Shown: piece by piece, positions 18,160-26,501 of the stretch
Layout of the letters: the number at the start of each line of letters is the position of its first letter
Position numbering within the stretch: position 1 is the first letter of the stretch
Source: Enterocloster bolteae
GTDB lineage: Bacteria; Bacillota; Clostridia; Lachnospirales; Lachnospiraceae
Length of the DNA: 64,000 bases
Reading direction: 5' to 3'
Assembly (NCBI GenBank): GCA_021772025.1
Contig: JAETNT010000009.1
Coordinates: 1 to 64,000, forward strand
Program-made: the position numbers and the translations under genes
The notes under the pieces: generated by a model
The model's input: the letters and a program-made list of their open reading frames with translations, nothing else
What the model was told of the DNA's origin: nothing
Databases searched by the model: none

Positions 18160-18173
18160 CGAAAAAATTTTCG
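18160..18173. promoter_or_regulatory. Candidate RpiR operator palindrome
   Basis: CGAAAAAATTTTCG is a palindrome with 6-bp arms and a 2-nt AA centre. It lies about 30 bp upstream of the -35 of the PTS operon and just downstream of rpiR. RpiR-family sites often contain GAAA/TTTC half-sites. An upstream position would suit an activator. Assignment is inference. Confidence 0.4.
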
Positions 18174-18184
18174 TCCTGACATGA

Positions 18185-18211
18185 TAGGCCTGCAACACCA
18201 TTGCAGGCCTA
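18185..18211 (-). terminator. Hairpin between rpiR and the PTS operon
   Basis: A perfect 11-bp stem, TAGGCCTGCAA with TTGCAGGCCTA, closes a 5-nt loop immediately after the rpiR stop. No good T-run follows, so it may be a weak terminator or 3'-end stabiliser. Confidence 0.55.
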
Positions 18212-18216
18212 CGACT

Positions 18217-19101
18217 TTACTCTCTTTCCATCAGGATTGGATTTTGGGAATGCCGTTTCTTTTCATATTCCGCAGAAATGCGAGTCTTTTTCGCCAGATT
18301 TTTTTCATGATTTCGGTTGAACCAGCAAGAATATAAGATATCAAAAAGATAGAGAACTGACACATAGACACCGTAAGTTCCTAGGTTTGTAATGAGTTTC
18401 TCCCTGGTGGAAACATAAAACACAATGTCACACATAGCCGCTAACTGATTATGGCCGTAGGAAGTAAAGCAAATAGCAGGAATCCCTCTGGATTTTGCCT
18501 TTTCAACAACTTTAATAAGGTTTTCCAATTCACCGGAATAAGAAATAAAAAGAAAAATTTCATCCTTACCGGCAATCTCTGCCTGATAATAGCCAATATC
18601 CGACTGCTGGTTAATATCCACCTGCATACCAATCTTCATCATTTTTTCACGAAACGGGTAAGCCAGATATGCATGGGAACCCAGAGACACCACATGGATC
18701 CGGCTGCATGCCTCAAATATTTCCATAGCGGCCTGCATTTGCTCCGCCGTAATAAGAGAAAGGGTATCGTCAACGATCTCCCCATACAAGGCGGAAAGCT
18801 TATTAGCAACCCGAAGAGGGCTGTCCTTTCTTTCAAATGGCCGGTTTGCATCTATACTCTGAAAATGAGAGCAAAGGTACGCCTCTTCTTCCAAATACGC
18901 TTCCCGAAAATCCGGATATCCGTCAAACCCCAGCCGTTGACAAAGGCGGGTAACGGAAGAAGCCGAGGTATATACCTGTCTGGCCACATAACGGGCGCTT
19001 TCATTTTTCAGCTTTTCTCCCCGCTCCAGTATATAATTGGCAATGGCTTTTTCTACATCGGAAAATCCTTCCTGCATTTTCAGTCTTTCTTGAATAATCA
19101 T
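18217..19101 (-). CDS. MurR/RpiR family transcriptional regulator
   Basis: This 294-aa regulator has an N-terminal RpiR helix-turn-helix (about residues 1-77, FSDVEKAIANYILERGEKLK then TSASSVTRLCQRLGFDGYPDFR) and a C-terminal SIS sugar-phosphate-binding domain (about 125-255, with SRIHVVSLGSHAYLA and FISYSGELENLIKV). It precedes the beta-glucoside operon on the same strand and probably senses a phosphosugar to control it. Transcription may also come from the upstream phosphoesterase gene, 23 bp away. Confidence 0.85.
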   Translation of the reverse strand: MIIQERLKMQEGFSDVEKAIANYILERGEKLKNESARYVARQVYTSASSVTRLCQRLGFDGYPDFREAYLEEEAYLCSHFQSIDANRPFERKDSPLRVANKLSALYGEIVDDTLSLITAEQMQAAMEIFEACSRIHVVSLGSHAYLAYPFREKMMKIGMQVDINQQSDIGYYQAEIAGKDEIFLFISYSGELENLIKVVEKAKSRGIPAICFTSYGHNQLAAMCDIVFYVSTREKLITNLGTYGVYVSVLYLFDILYSCWFNRNHEKNLAKKTRISAEYEKKRHSQNPILMERE

Positions 19102-19124
19102 AAATTACTTGTCCCTTTGGTATT

Positions 19125-20420
19125 TTACTTCTCTCCAAATTTCTCATACTGCCGCCTGGGGCCGCCGCACACCGGGCATCGTTCCGGCAGGGAATTCTCT
19201 GTCATCACGTATCCGCAGATCGGGCATACATAGACGGCGCCCTCCGAAAATTTTTCCGGATCTTCCGCTTTCTCTAAAAGGCCGGCATGAACCTTTTCGG
19301 CCGCAGAGGCGCCGGCATATGCCTGCCTGGCAAGAGGGCTTTGGTGTTTCCCCGCATAGTCTGCCATCATTCGGTAGAAATGTTCATACTCAAATTTTTC
19401 TCCCGGTACAAAGGTCTCTACTGACTTCATAAAAGGCGCCGGACGATCAAGGACCGAGTAAAAGTTTCGGGCATGATAATACTCTGAAGCGGCCAGAGCC
19501 TCAAAGAGTCCGGCTATATGCCCCAGTCCTCTCCTCCTTGCCCTGTCTGCAAACATCAGGTATTGAAAATGGGCCGCCAGCTCGCCCTGTACCGTTTCTT
19601 TCAGCTTCTGTCCCAGGATATCGTCTTCTCCCTCCCGTCTGTAGCAGTCCTCTGAAAGATTGGATATCTTATAGTTCAGTTCGCCGTTTTCCGCATAAAA
19701 ATGCACAATATGATGTTCCACATCCCACGCCCGTATCTCCTGGGACACATCCTCGATCATCGCTCCTCCGCCTCCGGTACAGATAAGCGGGATACCGTCA
19801 ACCTCATCTTCAAATCGTGAATGTACATGTCCGCAGAGCAAATATTTTACCTTTTCTTTCCACGGCTCATAAGCCTCCTTTAATCGGGCAAACTCCTCCT
19901 GTGAAACACAATTAGGGATAAAATGATTCGGCACCGGGATGTGAAACGCAATCATGACCTGCCGCACTTCATCCATAGCAAGAACCTGAGACAGAAGGGC
20001 CAGTCCCTGATCTTCAAAAGACCGGAGGGCATTGTCCAGTACTACCACGGCAAAATGTTCTGTCAGCAACGCATAATTTTTCTCTCCAAAATACTCCATA
20101 TAGTCCCCGGTATCATGATTGCCCCGCAGGCAGTACACGTCGTTTCCTGCCAGAACCTCTGTCATTTCCCGAATTGCTTCATAATAGTGCTTAGTCCCTT
20201 CCGGAACCAAATCGCCTGCAATCAGAGTAATGTCATCTTTACTGCTCTCTTCCAGCGCTCCTGCATATACTTTCATATTATAAGTGCCAAGCCCTTCGCA
20301 TCCCGGATCGCCGATAACCCCTATGGAATTTACGTGGGGAAGCCTGATAATGGGATTCATCACTTTTATCATTTTCTCTCTGCTCATTGGTGGTCTGCCT
20401 TTCCTTTTGTCGTTTTTCAA
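19125..20420 (-). CDS. Metallophosphoesterase-rubrerythrin-rubredoxin fusion protein
   Basis: This 431-aa cytoplasmic protein joins three modules. Residues about 30-245 are a calcineurin-like phosphoesterase with GDPG (37-40), GD (69-70), GNHD (100-103), a later FH (159-160) and GHVH (197-200), so most metal ligands are kept. Residues about 270-385 are a rubrerythrin-type ferritin-like domain with Glu280, E-Y-Y-H (313-316) and E-K-V-H (375-378) as diiron ligands. Residues 396-425 are a rubredoxin (CPICGY and CPVCGG). The most likely start is TTG at 20420, about 9 nt after a strong GGGAGGAG; an ATG at 20387 is the alternative. Neighbours suggest no pathway. A redox-controlled phosphatase is conceivable but unproven. 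Confidence 0.8.
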   Translation of the reverse strand: MKNDKRKGRPPMSREKMIKVMNPIIRLPHVNSIGVIGDPGCEGLGTYNMKVYAGALEESSKDDITLIAGDLVPEGTKHYYEAIREMTEVLAGNDVYCLRGNHDTGDYMEYFGEKNYALLTEHFAVVVLDNALRSFEDQGLALLSQVLAMDEVRQVMIAFHIPVPNHFIPNCVSQEEFARLKEAYEPWKEKVKYLLCGHVHSRFEDEVDGIPLICTGGGGAMIEDVSQEIRAWDVEHHIVHFYAENGELNYKISNLSEDCYRREGEDDILGQKLKETVQGELAAHFQYLMFADRARRRGLGHIAGLFEALAASEYYHARNFYSVLDRPAPFMKSVETFVPGEKFEYEHFYRMMADYAGKHQSPLARQAYAGASAAEKVHAGLLEKAEDPEKFSEGAVYVCPICGYVMTENSLPERCPVCGGPRRQYEKFGEK

Positions 20421-20533
20421 TTTTTACTGCTCCTCCCTTTATTATAACTTCTTTTTTCTCCCCGGACAATCAATTTCTGATTCGGGTTTTCCCGATGTCT
20501 CATTTGGTCTTTTAAAACAGCATAAAAAGACAA

Positions 20534-20562
20534 TTGAGAAATAGATAAAACTGCTTTATAAT
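20534..20562 (+). promoter_or_regulatory. Promoter of DUF1576 gene
   Basis: TTGAGA (20534-20539), a 17-nt spacer and a perfect TATAAT (20557-20562). The predicted start near 20569 lies downstream of the ATG at 20565, which supports using the later ATG at 20616. Confidence 0.75.
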
Positions 20563-20615
20563 AAATGTTGAAGAGGGCTTTTACGCCAGAGAAAAGACTT
20601 TACGGGGGCTGCGGT

Positions 20616-22088
20616 ATGAGGAAAGAGTGCAGATTCAGCAACAGTCAAATTATCAACGGAATTGCATTTGGGTTTTCCCTGTCCTTTTTAATTTCCGCCT
20701 GGATTGCGGCGATTTACACCAAGGAATGGGGGATGGTATTTGCAGACTGGCATCGGATTCTAATTACTCCCTGTCCGTTGATTACGGATTATTTTGCTAT
20801 CGGCGGACTGGCCAGCACCATGCTCAATGCCGGTGTGTGCGGCATGGTCTGCGTATTGTTTATGGTCGGTTTAAAAGGAGATTCAAAAGCCAATACCCTG
20901 GCCGGGTATTTTCTGGTGGTGGCTCACTGCTTTTACGGGCTGAATCTTTTAAATATGATGCCCTGCTTTCTGGCTCCTTTTATCTATCTCCGCCATCAGA
21001 AGCTGGACTTTAAAAGCAATCTTCACATTTGTATGTTCACCACCTCGTTTGCCCCGTTTATCAGTGAGTTTCTGTTCCGATACACGGAAGGGGAATCCTT
21101 TATATACGGGCAGGCCAACATAACCCTGGCCGGAGTCGTCATGGCCGCCGCCTTCAGCATTATGATGGGATATATTGTGCCGGCAATCCTGCCGGGAGCC
21201 AGCGCCTGGCACAAAGGATATAATCTCTACAACGGAGGTCTGGCTTTCGGTATTTTCGGATTTTTCGTATATAATTTTATGTATCATACCATGGGGATTA
21301 CCCCCTCCAATCCTTTTACGGTGGACAACTATATTTATCTCCATTTCCACCACAGCTACCGGCTTTACGCCAACTGCTTCTACGGAATTTTGTTCCTCCT
21401 CTGTTTCCTGTCCGGATATCTGTTAAACGGAAAAAGCTTCCGGGGGCTTTCCTACCTGTTTAAAGACACCGGATTTCACAGCGACTTTTCAGAAAAATAC
21501 GGTATGCCCGTGTGCCTGATGAATATGGGTATCTACGGCAGCCTGTTTTTATTATACCTAAATCTGGTAATCCGGTTTACAGAAGGGGCCGGGTTTACCG
21601 GTCCCACCTTTGGCATTATGCTGGCGGCTCTTACCTTTTCCGCCATGGGCCAGCATCCCCGGAATGTACTGCCGATTTTGGTAGGATATCAGTGCCTTTA
21701 CCTTGTAACCATATTTTTCTGCCATTTAAACGGGCGGGATCTAACCTGGTCGGTTTCCACACAAGGGTATTTAAACAGCGTAGCCTTTGCCACCGGAATG
21801 AGTCCTCTGGTAGGCCGTTACGGGATTCGGGCCGGAATTGTCAGCGGATTTTTATGCGCTTCTATGTGCACTGCCACCAGCGCCCTTCACGGTGGGTTTG
21901 TCCTCTATAACGGCGGGTTTACTTCCGGCATAACCGTGCTGATTCTCCTTCCGATTCTGGAGAAATATGTCCCCAATACCCGAGACGAGATGAAAGATCA
22001 AAGGCTTAATATGCAGGAGCTGATTTCTCTGGTGGGGAGTCGGACTATTCCCGAATCCGACTCTAAAAAGGACAATTTTATCCTATAG
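20616..22088 (+). CDS. DUF1576 family multi-pass membrane protein
   Basis: This 490-aa integral membrane protein has about ten to twelve hydrophobic segments and resembles the DUF1576 family of Firmicutes membrane proteins of unknown function. Typical stretches are ITPCPLITDYFAIGGLASTMLNAG and the Asn/Gly-rich LYNGGLAFGIFGFFVYN, repeated late as ALHGGFVLYNGGFTSGI. This suggests two structurally related halves and a transport role, which is inference. The start at 20616 follows GGGGG by about 8 nt and fits the mapped promoter. It is the only plus-strand gene between 3 and 39 kb. It converges with the histidine kinase gene, with 2 bp between stops. Confidence 0.7.
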   Translation: MRKECRFSNSQIINGIAFGFSLSFLISAWIAAIYTKEWGMVFADWHRILITPCPLITDYFAIGGLASTMLNAGVCGMVCVLFMVGLKGDSKANTLAGYFLVVAHCFYGLNLLNMMPCFLAPFIYLRHQKLDFKSNLHICMFTTSFAPFISEFLFRYTEGESFIYGQANITLAGVVMAAAFSIMMGYIVPAILPGASAWHKGYNLYNGGLAFGIFGFFVYNFMYHTMGITPSNPFTVDNYIYLHFHHSYRLYANCFYGILFLLCFLSGYLLNGKSFRGLSYLFKDTGFHSDFSEKYGMPVCLMNMGIYGSLFLLYLNLVIRFTEGAGFTGPTFGIMLAALTFSAMGQHPRNVLPILVGYQCLYLVTIFFCHLNGRDLTWSVSTQGYLNSVAFATGMSPLVGRYGIRAGIVSGFLCASMCTATSALHGGFVLYNGGFTSGITVLILLPILEKYVPNTRDEMKDQRLNMQELISLVGSRTIPESDSKKDNFIL

Positions 22089-22090
22089 CC

Positions 22091-24682
22091 TTATTTCAAA
22101 TATTTTTTCAGCTTGAAACATACTTCCTGTATATCAATCGGCTTTGCCAAATGGTCATTCATTCCGCAGTCCAGACACCGTTGAACATCTTCCGCAAAAG
22201 CGTCGGCAGTCATAGCTATAATCGGAATATCCGCATCCTCCCGTTCCATACTCCGGATCGTCATTGCCGCATCATAGCCGTCTGTTACAGGCATCCGAAT
22301 GTCCATAAGAACCGCGTCATAATATCCCACAGGGGCTTTTTCAAATTTTTCCACGCAGATTTTTCCGTTTTCAGCCCATTCCAGCTCTATTTCCAGTGCG
22401 GAAAGCAATTCTTTTGCAACCTCCCAATTAAGTTCGTTGTCCTCTGCCAATAAGATACGTTTTCCTTTCAAATCTATATCGCTGTTTACATCTGCTTCTG
22501 CGGCCTGCTTGTCAGGAGTATCGGTAAATGCTTTAAGGCCATAGAACAAGGTAGACTTAAACAGAGGCTTAGGAATAAATCCGGAAATGCCTGCCTGTCT
22601 GGCTTCCTCTTCGATTTCACTCCAATCATAAGCCGTGATTAGCAAAATCGGAATCTCTTTCTTATATTTTGAGCGAATCTCCCGTGCTGCTTCAATCCCA
22701 TTCATTCCCGGCAATTTCCAGTCTAAAAGAATAACTTGATAATCATCATTCCTCTGGCGGCGTTCTGTTACCATTTCAATTGCACGTTCAGCACTCAGGC
22801 ACCATTCCGGATTAATACCGATTGACTTCAGGGAATTGGCTGTGCTTATACACGAATCTTCATCGTCATCAACCACAAGCATATTCCAATTGGGAAGCAT
22901 CATATCCATCTCTTTTACTTCGGCCTTTGGAAAATCAAGGATAACATGGAATTCACTGCCTGCACCCAGTTCGCTCCGGACGGAAATTGTACCGCCCATA
23001 GCATCTACAATATACTTTGTAATTGCCATTCCCAGCCCTGAACCTTCTGTGTTATGCACGCGGGTATTATCTTCTCTGCTGAAAGAATCGAATATCTTCT
23101 TCTGATATTCTTTGGACATGCCAATACCCGTATCCTTCACGATAAAATGCGTACGAATAAGGGAATTATTATCCGGTAGTACTTCCTGATACAGGGATAC
23201 TTGAATCGAACCGTTATCCGGCGTAAACTTAATGGCATTTCCCAGCAGGTTAATCAATATCTGATTAAGCCGCACATTGTCACAGCACACTTCCTCAATA
23301 ATAATGTCATGGATAGAAATGTTGAATTGCTGCTTTTTCGCTTTGATCTGCGGCTGTATAATATTTACAATGCTATCCATAACCTCCCGCAATGAAACCT
23401 GTGCAATGCTCAACGTCATTTTTCCGCTTTCAATTTTAGACATATCCAGTACGTCATTGATAAGCCCTAACAGATGCTTGCCGGATAACGCAATCTTACG
23501 CAGGCATTCCTGAACGCGTTCCTGATTGTGCGGATTGGCCATGGCAATTGTTGTCATACCGATTATGGCGTTCATGGGAGTGCGTATGTCGTGGCTCATA
23601 TTAGATAGAAATTCCCGTTTGGCCGCATTGGCGCTCTCGGCTTCCTTCTGCGCCTTTTCTGCCGCTTTGCGCGCCATAGTCATTTCCATATTCAACCGTT
23701 TCAATTCTGTCATTTGCTTCCTGAATATATTAAGATATTGGATAAATGTAAACACCAGCATGGCAATCACAGCGAAACAAACAATGTAAACCATAACAAG
23801 CCAACGGCTGCTCAAATCTGAAATTGCATGATCCAAGCTGTCAAACGGCAGAACTGTAACAAGATACCACTCACAGTCAGGCAGACTGGCACAATATAAG
23901 TGACGGCGTTCTTTGCCATATTCCAGAATAACCGAATAGTCTTCATTTGCGTCCATTGCACTGGTCAATTCGTTTATATATTGCTCCACGTCCAGATTCT
24001 GACCGTCAAAGATATGATAAAGCTCATTAAAGTAAGTTTCGTTTTCACCGCCCTGATCCCGGATAACGTAACTGCCGTCTTTTCGAATAACGTAGGACTG
24101 AATCAACGGGGTTACTGTATCAAGGAAAAGCACGTTGCTCATATATTCCGAGGAAAGTCCGGCAACAATAGCAATGCTTTGCCTTCCGTCAGACATAGGA
24201 TATACACAGGGAACGCCAAACAAAACTACGCCATTCCCAAAATTATCGGCCGAAGATGTTATCTTGCGCTCTCCCTTTTTCAAGCTGTTTAAAAACAATT
24301 CCGGGTTGTTTATCTCTACCGGCTCGCCATAGATCGTTTCTATTTCTCCGTCAGCCGAATACAGGAAAAGACTTATAAATCCCCTTGCCCTTGTGTTATA
24401 TTCAATATCCTCTTTGGAGCCGTAGCCGGAGCCTCTTTTATCTGCCGCAACATCCGCAATGGCATCCATCATAGCAAGGCGAAGATCAATAATTGTTTCA
24501 AAATGCAGGGCTACCTGCTCATTCAGTCCAGCCATATAAATAGCGCCTATATCGTCAATCGTGCCTTTACTCATTTTTTGGATAGATGTTCCCAAAAACA
24601 CAAAAGCGCAAATAATTAATATACTGATTACCGTTATACTTATTTTTATAAAATGAGGAAAACCTGTGTTATTTCTTTTCAT
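22091..24682 (-). CDS. Hybrid sensor histidine kinase with two receiver domains
   Basis: This 863-aa membrane kinase starts at 24682 (MKRNNTGFPHF). A transmembrane helix (14-36) is followed by a large Cache-like extracytoplasmic sensor (about 37-293), a second transmembrane helix (294-318), a coiled-coil linker, HisKA with His364 (SNMSHDIRTPMN), an HATPase domain with NLLGNAIKFTP, DTGIGM and GSGLGMAI, and two receiver domains with phospho-acceptor Asp654 (LLDWKLPGMNG) and Asp794 (LMDIRMPVTDG). No output domain or separate response regulator lies nearby, so a distant phosphotransfer protein or regulator is expected. It follows the MATE gene by 46 bp on the same strand. Confidence 0.85.
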   Translation of the reverse strand: MKRNNTGFPHFIKISITVISILIICAFVFLGTSIQKMSKGTIDDIGAIYMAGLNEQVALHFETIIDLRLAMMDAIADVAADKRGSGYGSKEDIEYNTRARGFISLFLYSADGEIETIYGEPVEINNPELFLNSLKKGERKITSSADNFGNGVVLFGVPCVYPMSDGRQSIAIVAGLSSEYMSNVLFLDTVTPLIQSYVIRKDGSYVIRDQGGENETYFNELYHIFDGQNLDVEQYINELTSAMDANEDYSVILEYGKERRHLYCASLPDCEWYLVTVLPFDSLDHAISDLSSRWLVMVYIVCFAVIAMLVFTFIQYLNIFRKQMTELKRLNMEMTMARKAAEKAQKEAESANAAKREFLSNMSHDIRTPMNAIIGMTTIAMANPHNQERVQECLRKIALSGKHLLGLINDVLDMSKIESGKMTLSIAQVSLREVMDSIVNIIQPQIKAKKQQFNISIHDIIIEEVCCDNVRLNQILINLLGNAIKFTPDNGSIQVSLYQEVLPDNNSLIRTHFIVKDTGIGMSKEYQKKIFDSFSREDNTRVHNTEGSGLGMAITKYIVDAMGGTISVRSELGAGSEFHVILDFPKAEVKEMDMMLPNWNMLVVDDDEDSCISTANSLKSIGINPEWCLSAERAIEMVTERRQRNDDYQVILLDWKLPGMNGIEAAREIRSKYKKEIPILLITAYDWSEIEEEARQAGISGFIPKPLFKSTLFYGLKAFTDTPDKQAAEADVNSDIDLKGKRILLAEDNELNWEVAKELLSALEIELEWAENGKICVEKFEKAPVGYYDAVLMDIRMPVTDGYDAAMTIRSMEREDADIPIIAMTADAFAEDVQRCLDCGMNDHLAKPIDIQEVCFKLKKYLK

Positions 24683-24728
24683 AATATTTGAATAAAATCC
24701 TCCTCCGCATAATTTATTGTTTCTGCCT

Positions 24729-26096
24729 TTAACCGATAGCTCTCTCCATCCTCTTGAGTACCGCCAAAAATCCGATAAAGAAAATAATTCCCTTGGCAAT
24801 GCTGGTTACCGTAAAGGCCAGCCATATCCCGTTAATTCCCAGGGCCGTAGCAGACAGGGCAGCCGCCACCGGAAGCCTGACTGAGGTGAAAACAACGCTT
24901 AAAACCGATGACGGAAGAGTTTTTCCAAGTCCGGAAAAAGCGCCTACCGTAGCAATCTCAATACACATAAAAAGCTGGGAGCAGCCAAGGATTTTTAAAT
25001 AATCAATGCCCAAGGGCACTACCTCCGTTTCATGGATAAACAGCCGGAAAATAGGCCCGGGAGCAAGCACCAGCAAAGCCGTGGAACAGGAACCCCAAAT
25101 TGCCATGGTTTTTATTGCGGTAAGGTAGCCTTTTTTTACTCTATCATACTTTCTGGCGCCATAGTTCTGACCGATAAAAGAGTTTACCGCCGCCCCAAAG
25201 CCTTCTGCTGTCATCCAAGAGATGGACTCAATCTGGCTGCCCACTCTCTGGACTGCCACGCCTGTATCTCCCCAGCGTACCACCAGGCGGGTCATCCCCA
25301 TGGAAATCAGGCAGTAGATCAATTCCTGAACCGCGGCAGGAAAACCGATTTTCGCCATAATCTTAAAATACCTCGCCGGGGTTTTAAAAAAAATATTTAC
25401 CTTATCAAAAATCACCTTGTCCCGGCGGACTGCCATCAAAAATATTGCGGTTACAATAAGCTGGGCCGTCACTGTGGCCACAGCCGCACCGGCGGCTCCC
25501 ATAGCCGGAAAGGGCCCTATGCCGAAAATCAACAGGGGATCCAGAATCATGTTGGCAGCTAATCCCGCCACATTAGCCTGAAAAGAAGTTTTACTGTCCC
25601 CGGCAGCGGTGAGGATTCCGGTAAAAATTACGTTTAAGTACATAAAAATAATACAGCCGCACGTAATCCTCATGTATCCCACTGCATCCTCTATGATCTT
25701 TGTGCTGTTGAGACCAAAGAAACCGATCAGCGGCCGGGCAAAGGCTACAGCCGCCGCTCCGTAGCATAGAGCCAGAAAAATCCCAAGCTGCAAGGCTCCC
25801 CCTGCATACTTTGCCGCTTCTTCCTTATTTCCTTCCCCCAGGGAATGGGCCACTTTTACCTGCCCTCCCATTTTTGCAAACATTGCCACGCCCTGTGAAA
25901 GCCAGGTATACATCCCTGCGGTTCCCACAGAGGTCACTGCTCCGGCTCCTACCCTCCCGATCCAAGCCATATCTGTTAAATTATAGGCCATCTGCACCAG
26001 AGCCGTAGCCATAATCGGCATGGCAAGGCCAGTAAGGGAGGAGAATATAGGACCGTTTAACAGGTCAATATTTTTTGTTCTTGTCTGCTTCATCAT
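24729..26096 (-). CDS. MATE family efflux transporter
   Basis: This 455-aa protein has twelve predicted transmembrane segments of the MATE (NorM/DinF-like) family, exporting cationic or amphipathic compounds using a sodium or proton gradient. Marks are the start LNGPIFSSLTGLAMPIMATALVQMAYNLTDMAWIG, PFPAMGAAGAAVATVTAQ, and the related second half GAAVNSFIGQNYGARKYDRVKKG. It lies between the DUF4157 gene (32 bp upstream) and the hybrid kinase, all on one strand. Substrate unknown. Confidence 0.85.
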   Translation of the reverse strand: MMKQTRTKNIDLLNGPIFSSLTGLAMPIMATALVQMAYNLTDMAWIGRVGAGAVTSVGTAGMYTWLSQGVAMFAKMGGQVKVAHSLGEGNKEEAAKYAGGALQLGIFLALCYGAAAVAFARPLIGFFGLNSTKIIEDAVGYMRITCGCIIFMYLNVIFTGILTAAGDSKTSFQANVAGLAANMILDPLLIFGIGPFPAMGAAGAAVATVTAQLIVTAIFLMAVRRDKVIFDKVNIFFKTPARYFKIMAKIGFPAAVQELIYCLISMGMTRLVVRWGDTGVAVQRVGSQIESISWMTAEGFGAAVNSFIGQNYGARKYDRVKKGYLTAIKTMAIWGSCSTALLVLAPGPIFRLFIHETEVVPLGIDYLKILGCSQLFMCIEIATVGAFSGLGKTLPSSVLSVVFTSVRLPVAAALSATALGINGIWLAFTVTSIAKGIIFFIGFLAVLKRMERAIG

Positions 26097-26128
26097 TTTC
26101 CGTCCATTCTGTTTCTCATTCAGGTATG

Positions 26129-26485
26129 TTACAAAAGTTTATCCGCCGCCTGTTCCAATGCGGGAGCCGTATTGAGAGGCAGCCCGTTGACTTCCCCCGT
26201 AGGCTTTACCTTGCCCAATTTTTGCTGAACTACATGGCCCAGCTCGTGTTTTAAGTGCTTCTCCTGTCCCGGCCCTATATACACATCTGTTCCCATAGTA
26301 TAAGCCAAGGCCTGCACTGCTTTGGGCTTGCCAGAATTATAATGGATCCTTACATCATCCATGGGAACCCCGTACTGTCTCTCTGCCTTTTGAAGCATTT
26401 CTAATACCGCCTGATTTCCTGCCGCTCTTTGGATTGCCTTGGAATCCAAAGCGGCCCTCTTCTTACTCTCAAATACTGGTTTCAT
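26129..26485 (-). CDS. DUF4157 (eCIS core-like) protein
   Basis: This 118-aa protein is almost only a DUF4157 domain, the zincin-like module found in many proteins linked to extracellular contractile injection systems and in polymorphic toxins. It has the HELGHVVQQ motif (residues 80-88), the lead DVRIHYNSGKPKAVQALAYTMGTDVYIGPG, and the C-terminal NTAPALEQAADKLL with the family's acidic residues. Nothing follows the domain, so no toxin payload is attached. The start at 26485 follows AGGAGA by 7 nt. It lies 16 bp downstream of the AAA+ ATPase gene and was probably co-opted with it. Confidence 0.8.
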   Translation of the reverse strand: MKPVFESKKRAALDSKAIQRAAGNQAVLEMLQKAERQYGVPMDDVRIHYNSGKPKAVQALAYTMGTDVYIGPGQEKHLKHELGHVVQQKLGKVKPTGEVNGLPLNTAPALEQAADKLL

Positions 26486-26501
26486 CCGTTTTCTCCTGTA
26501 T

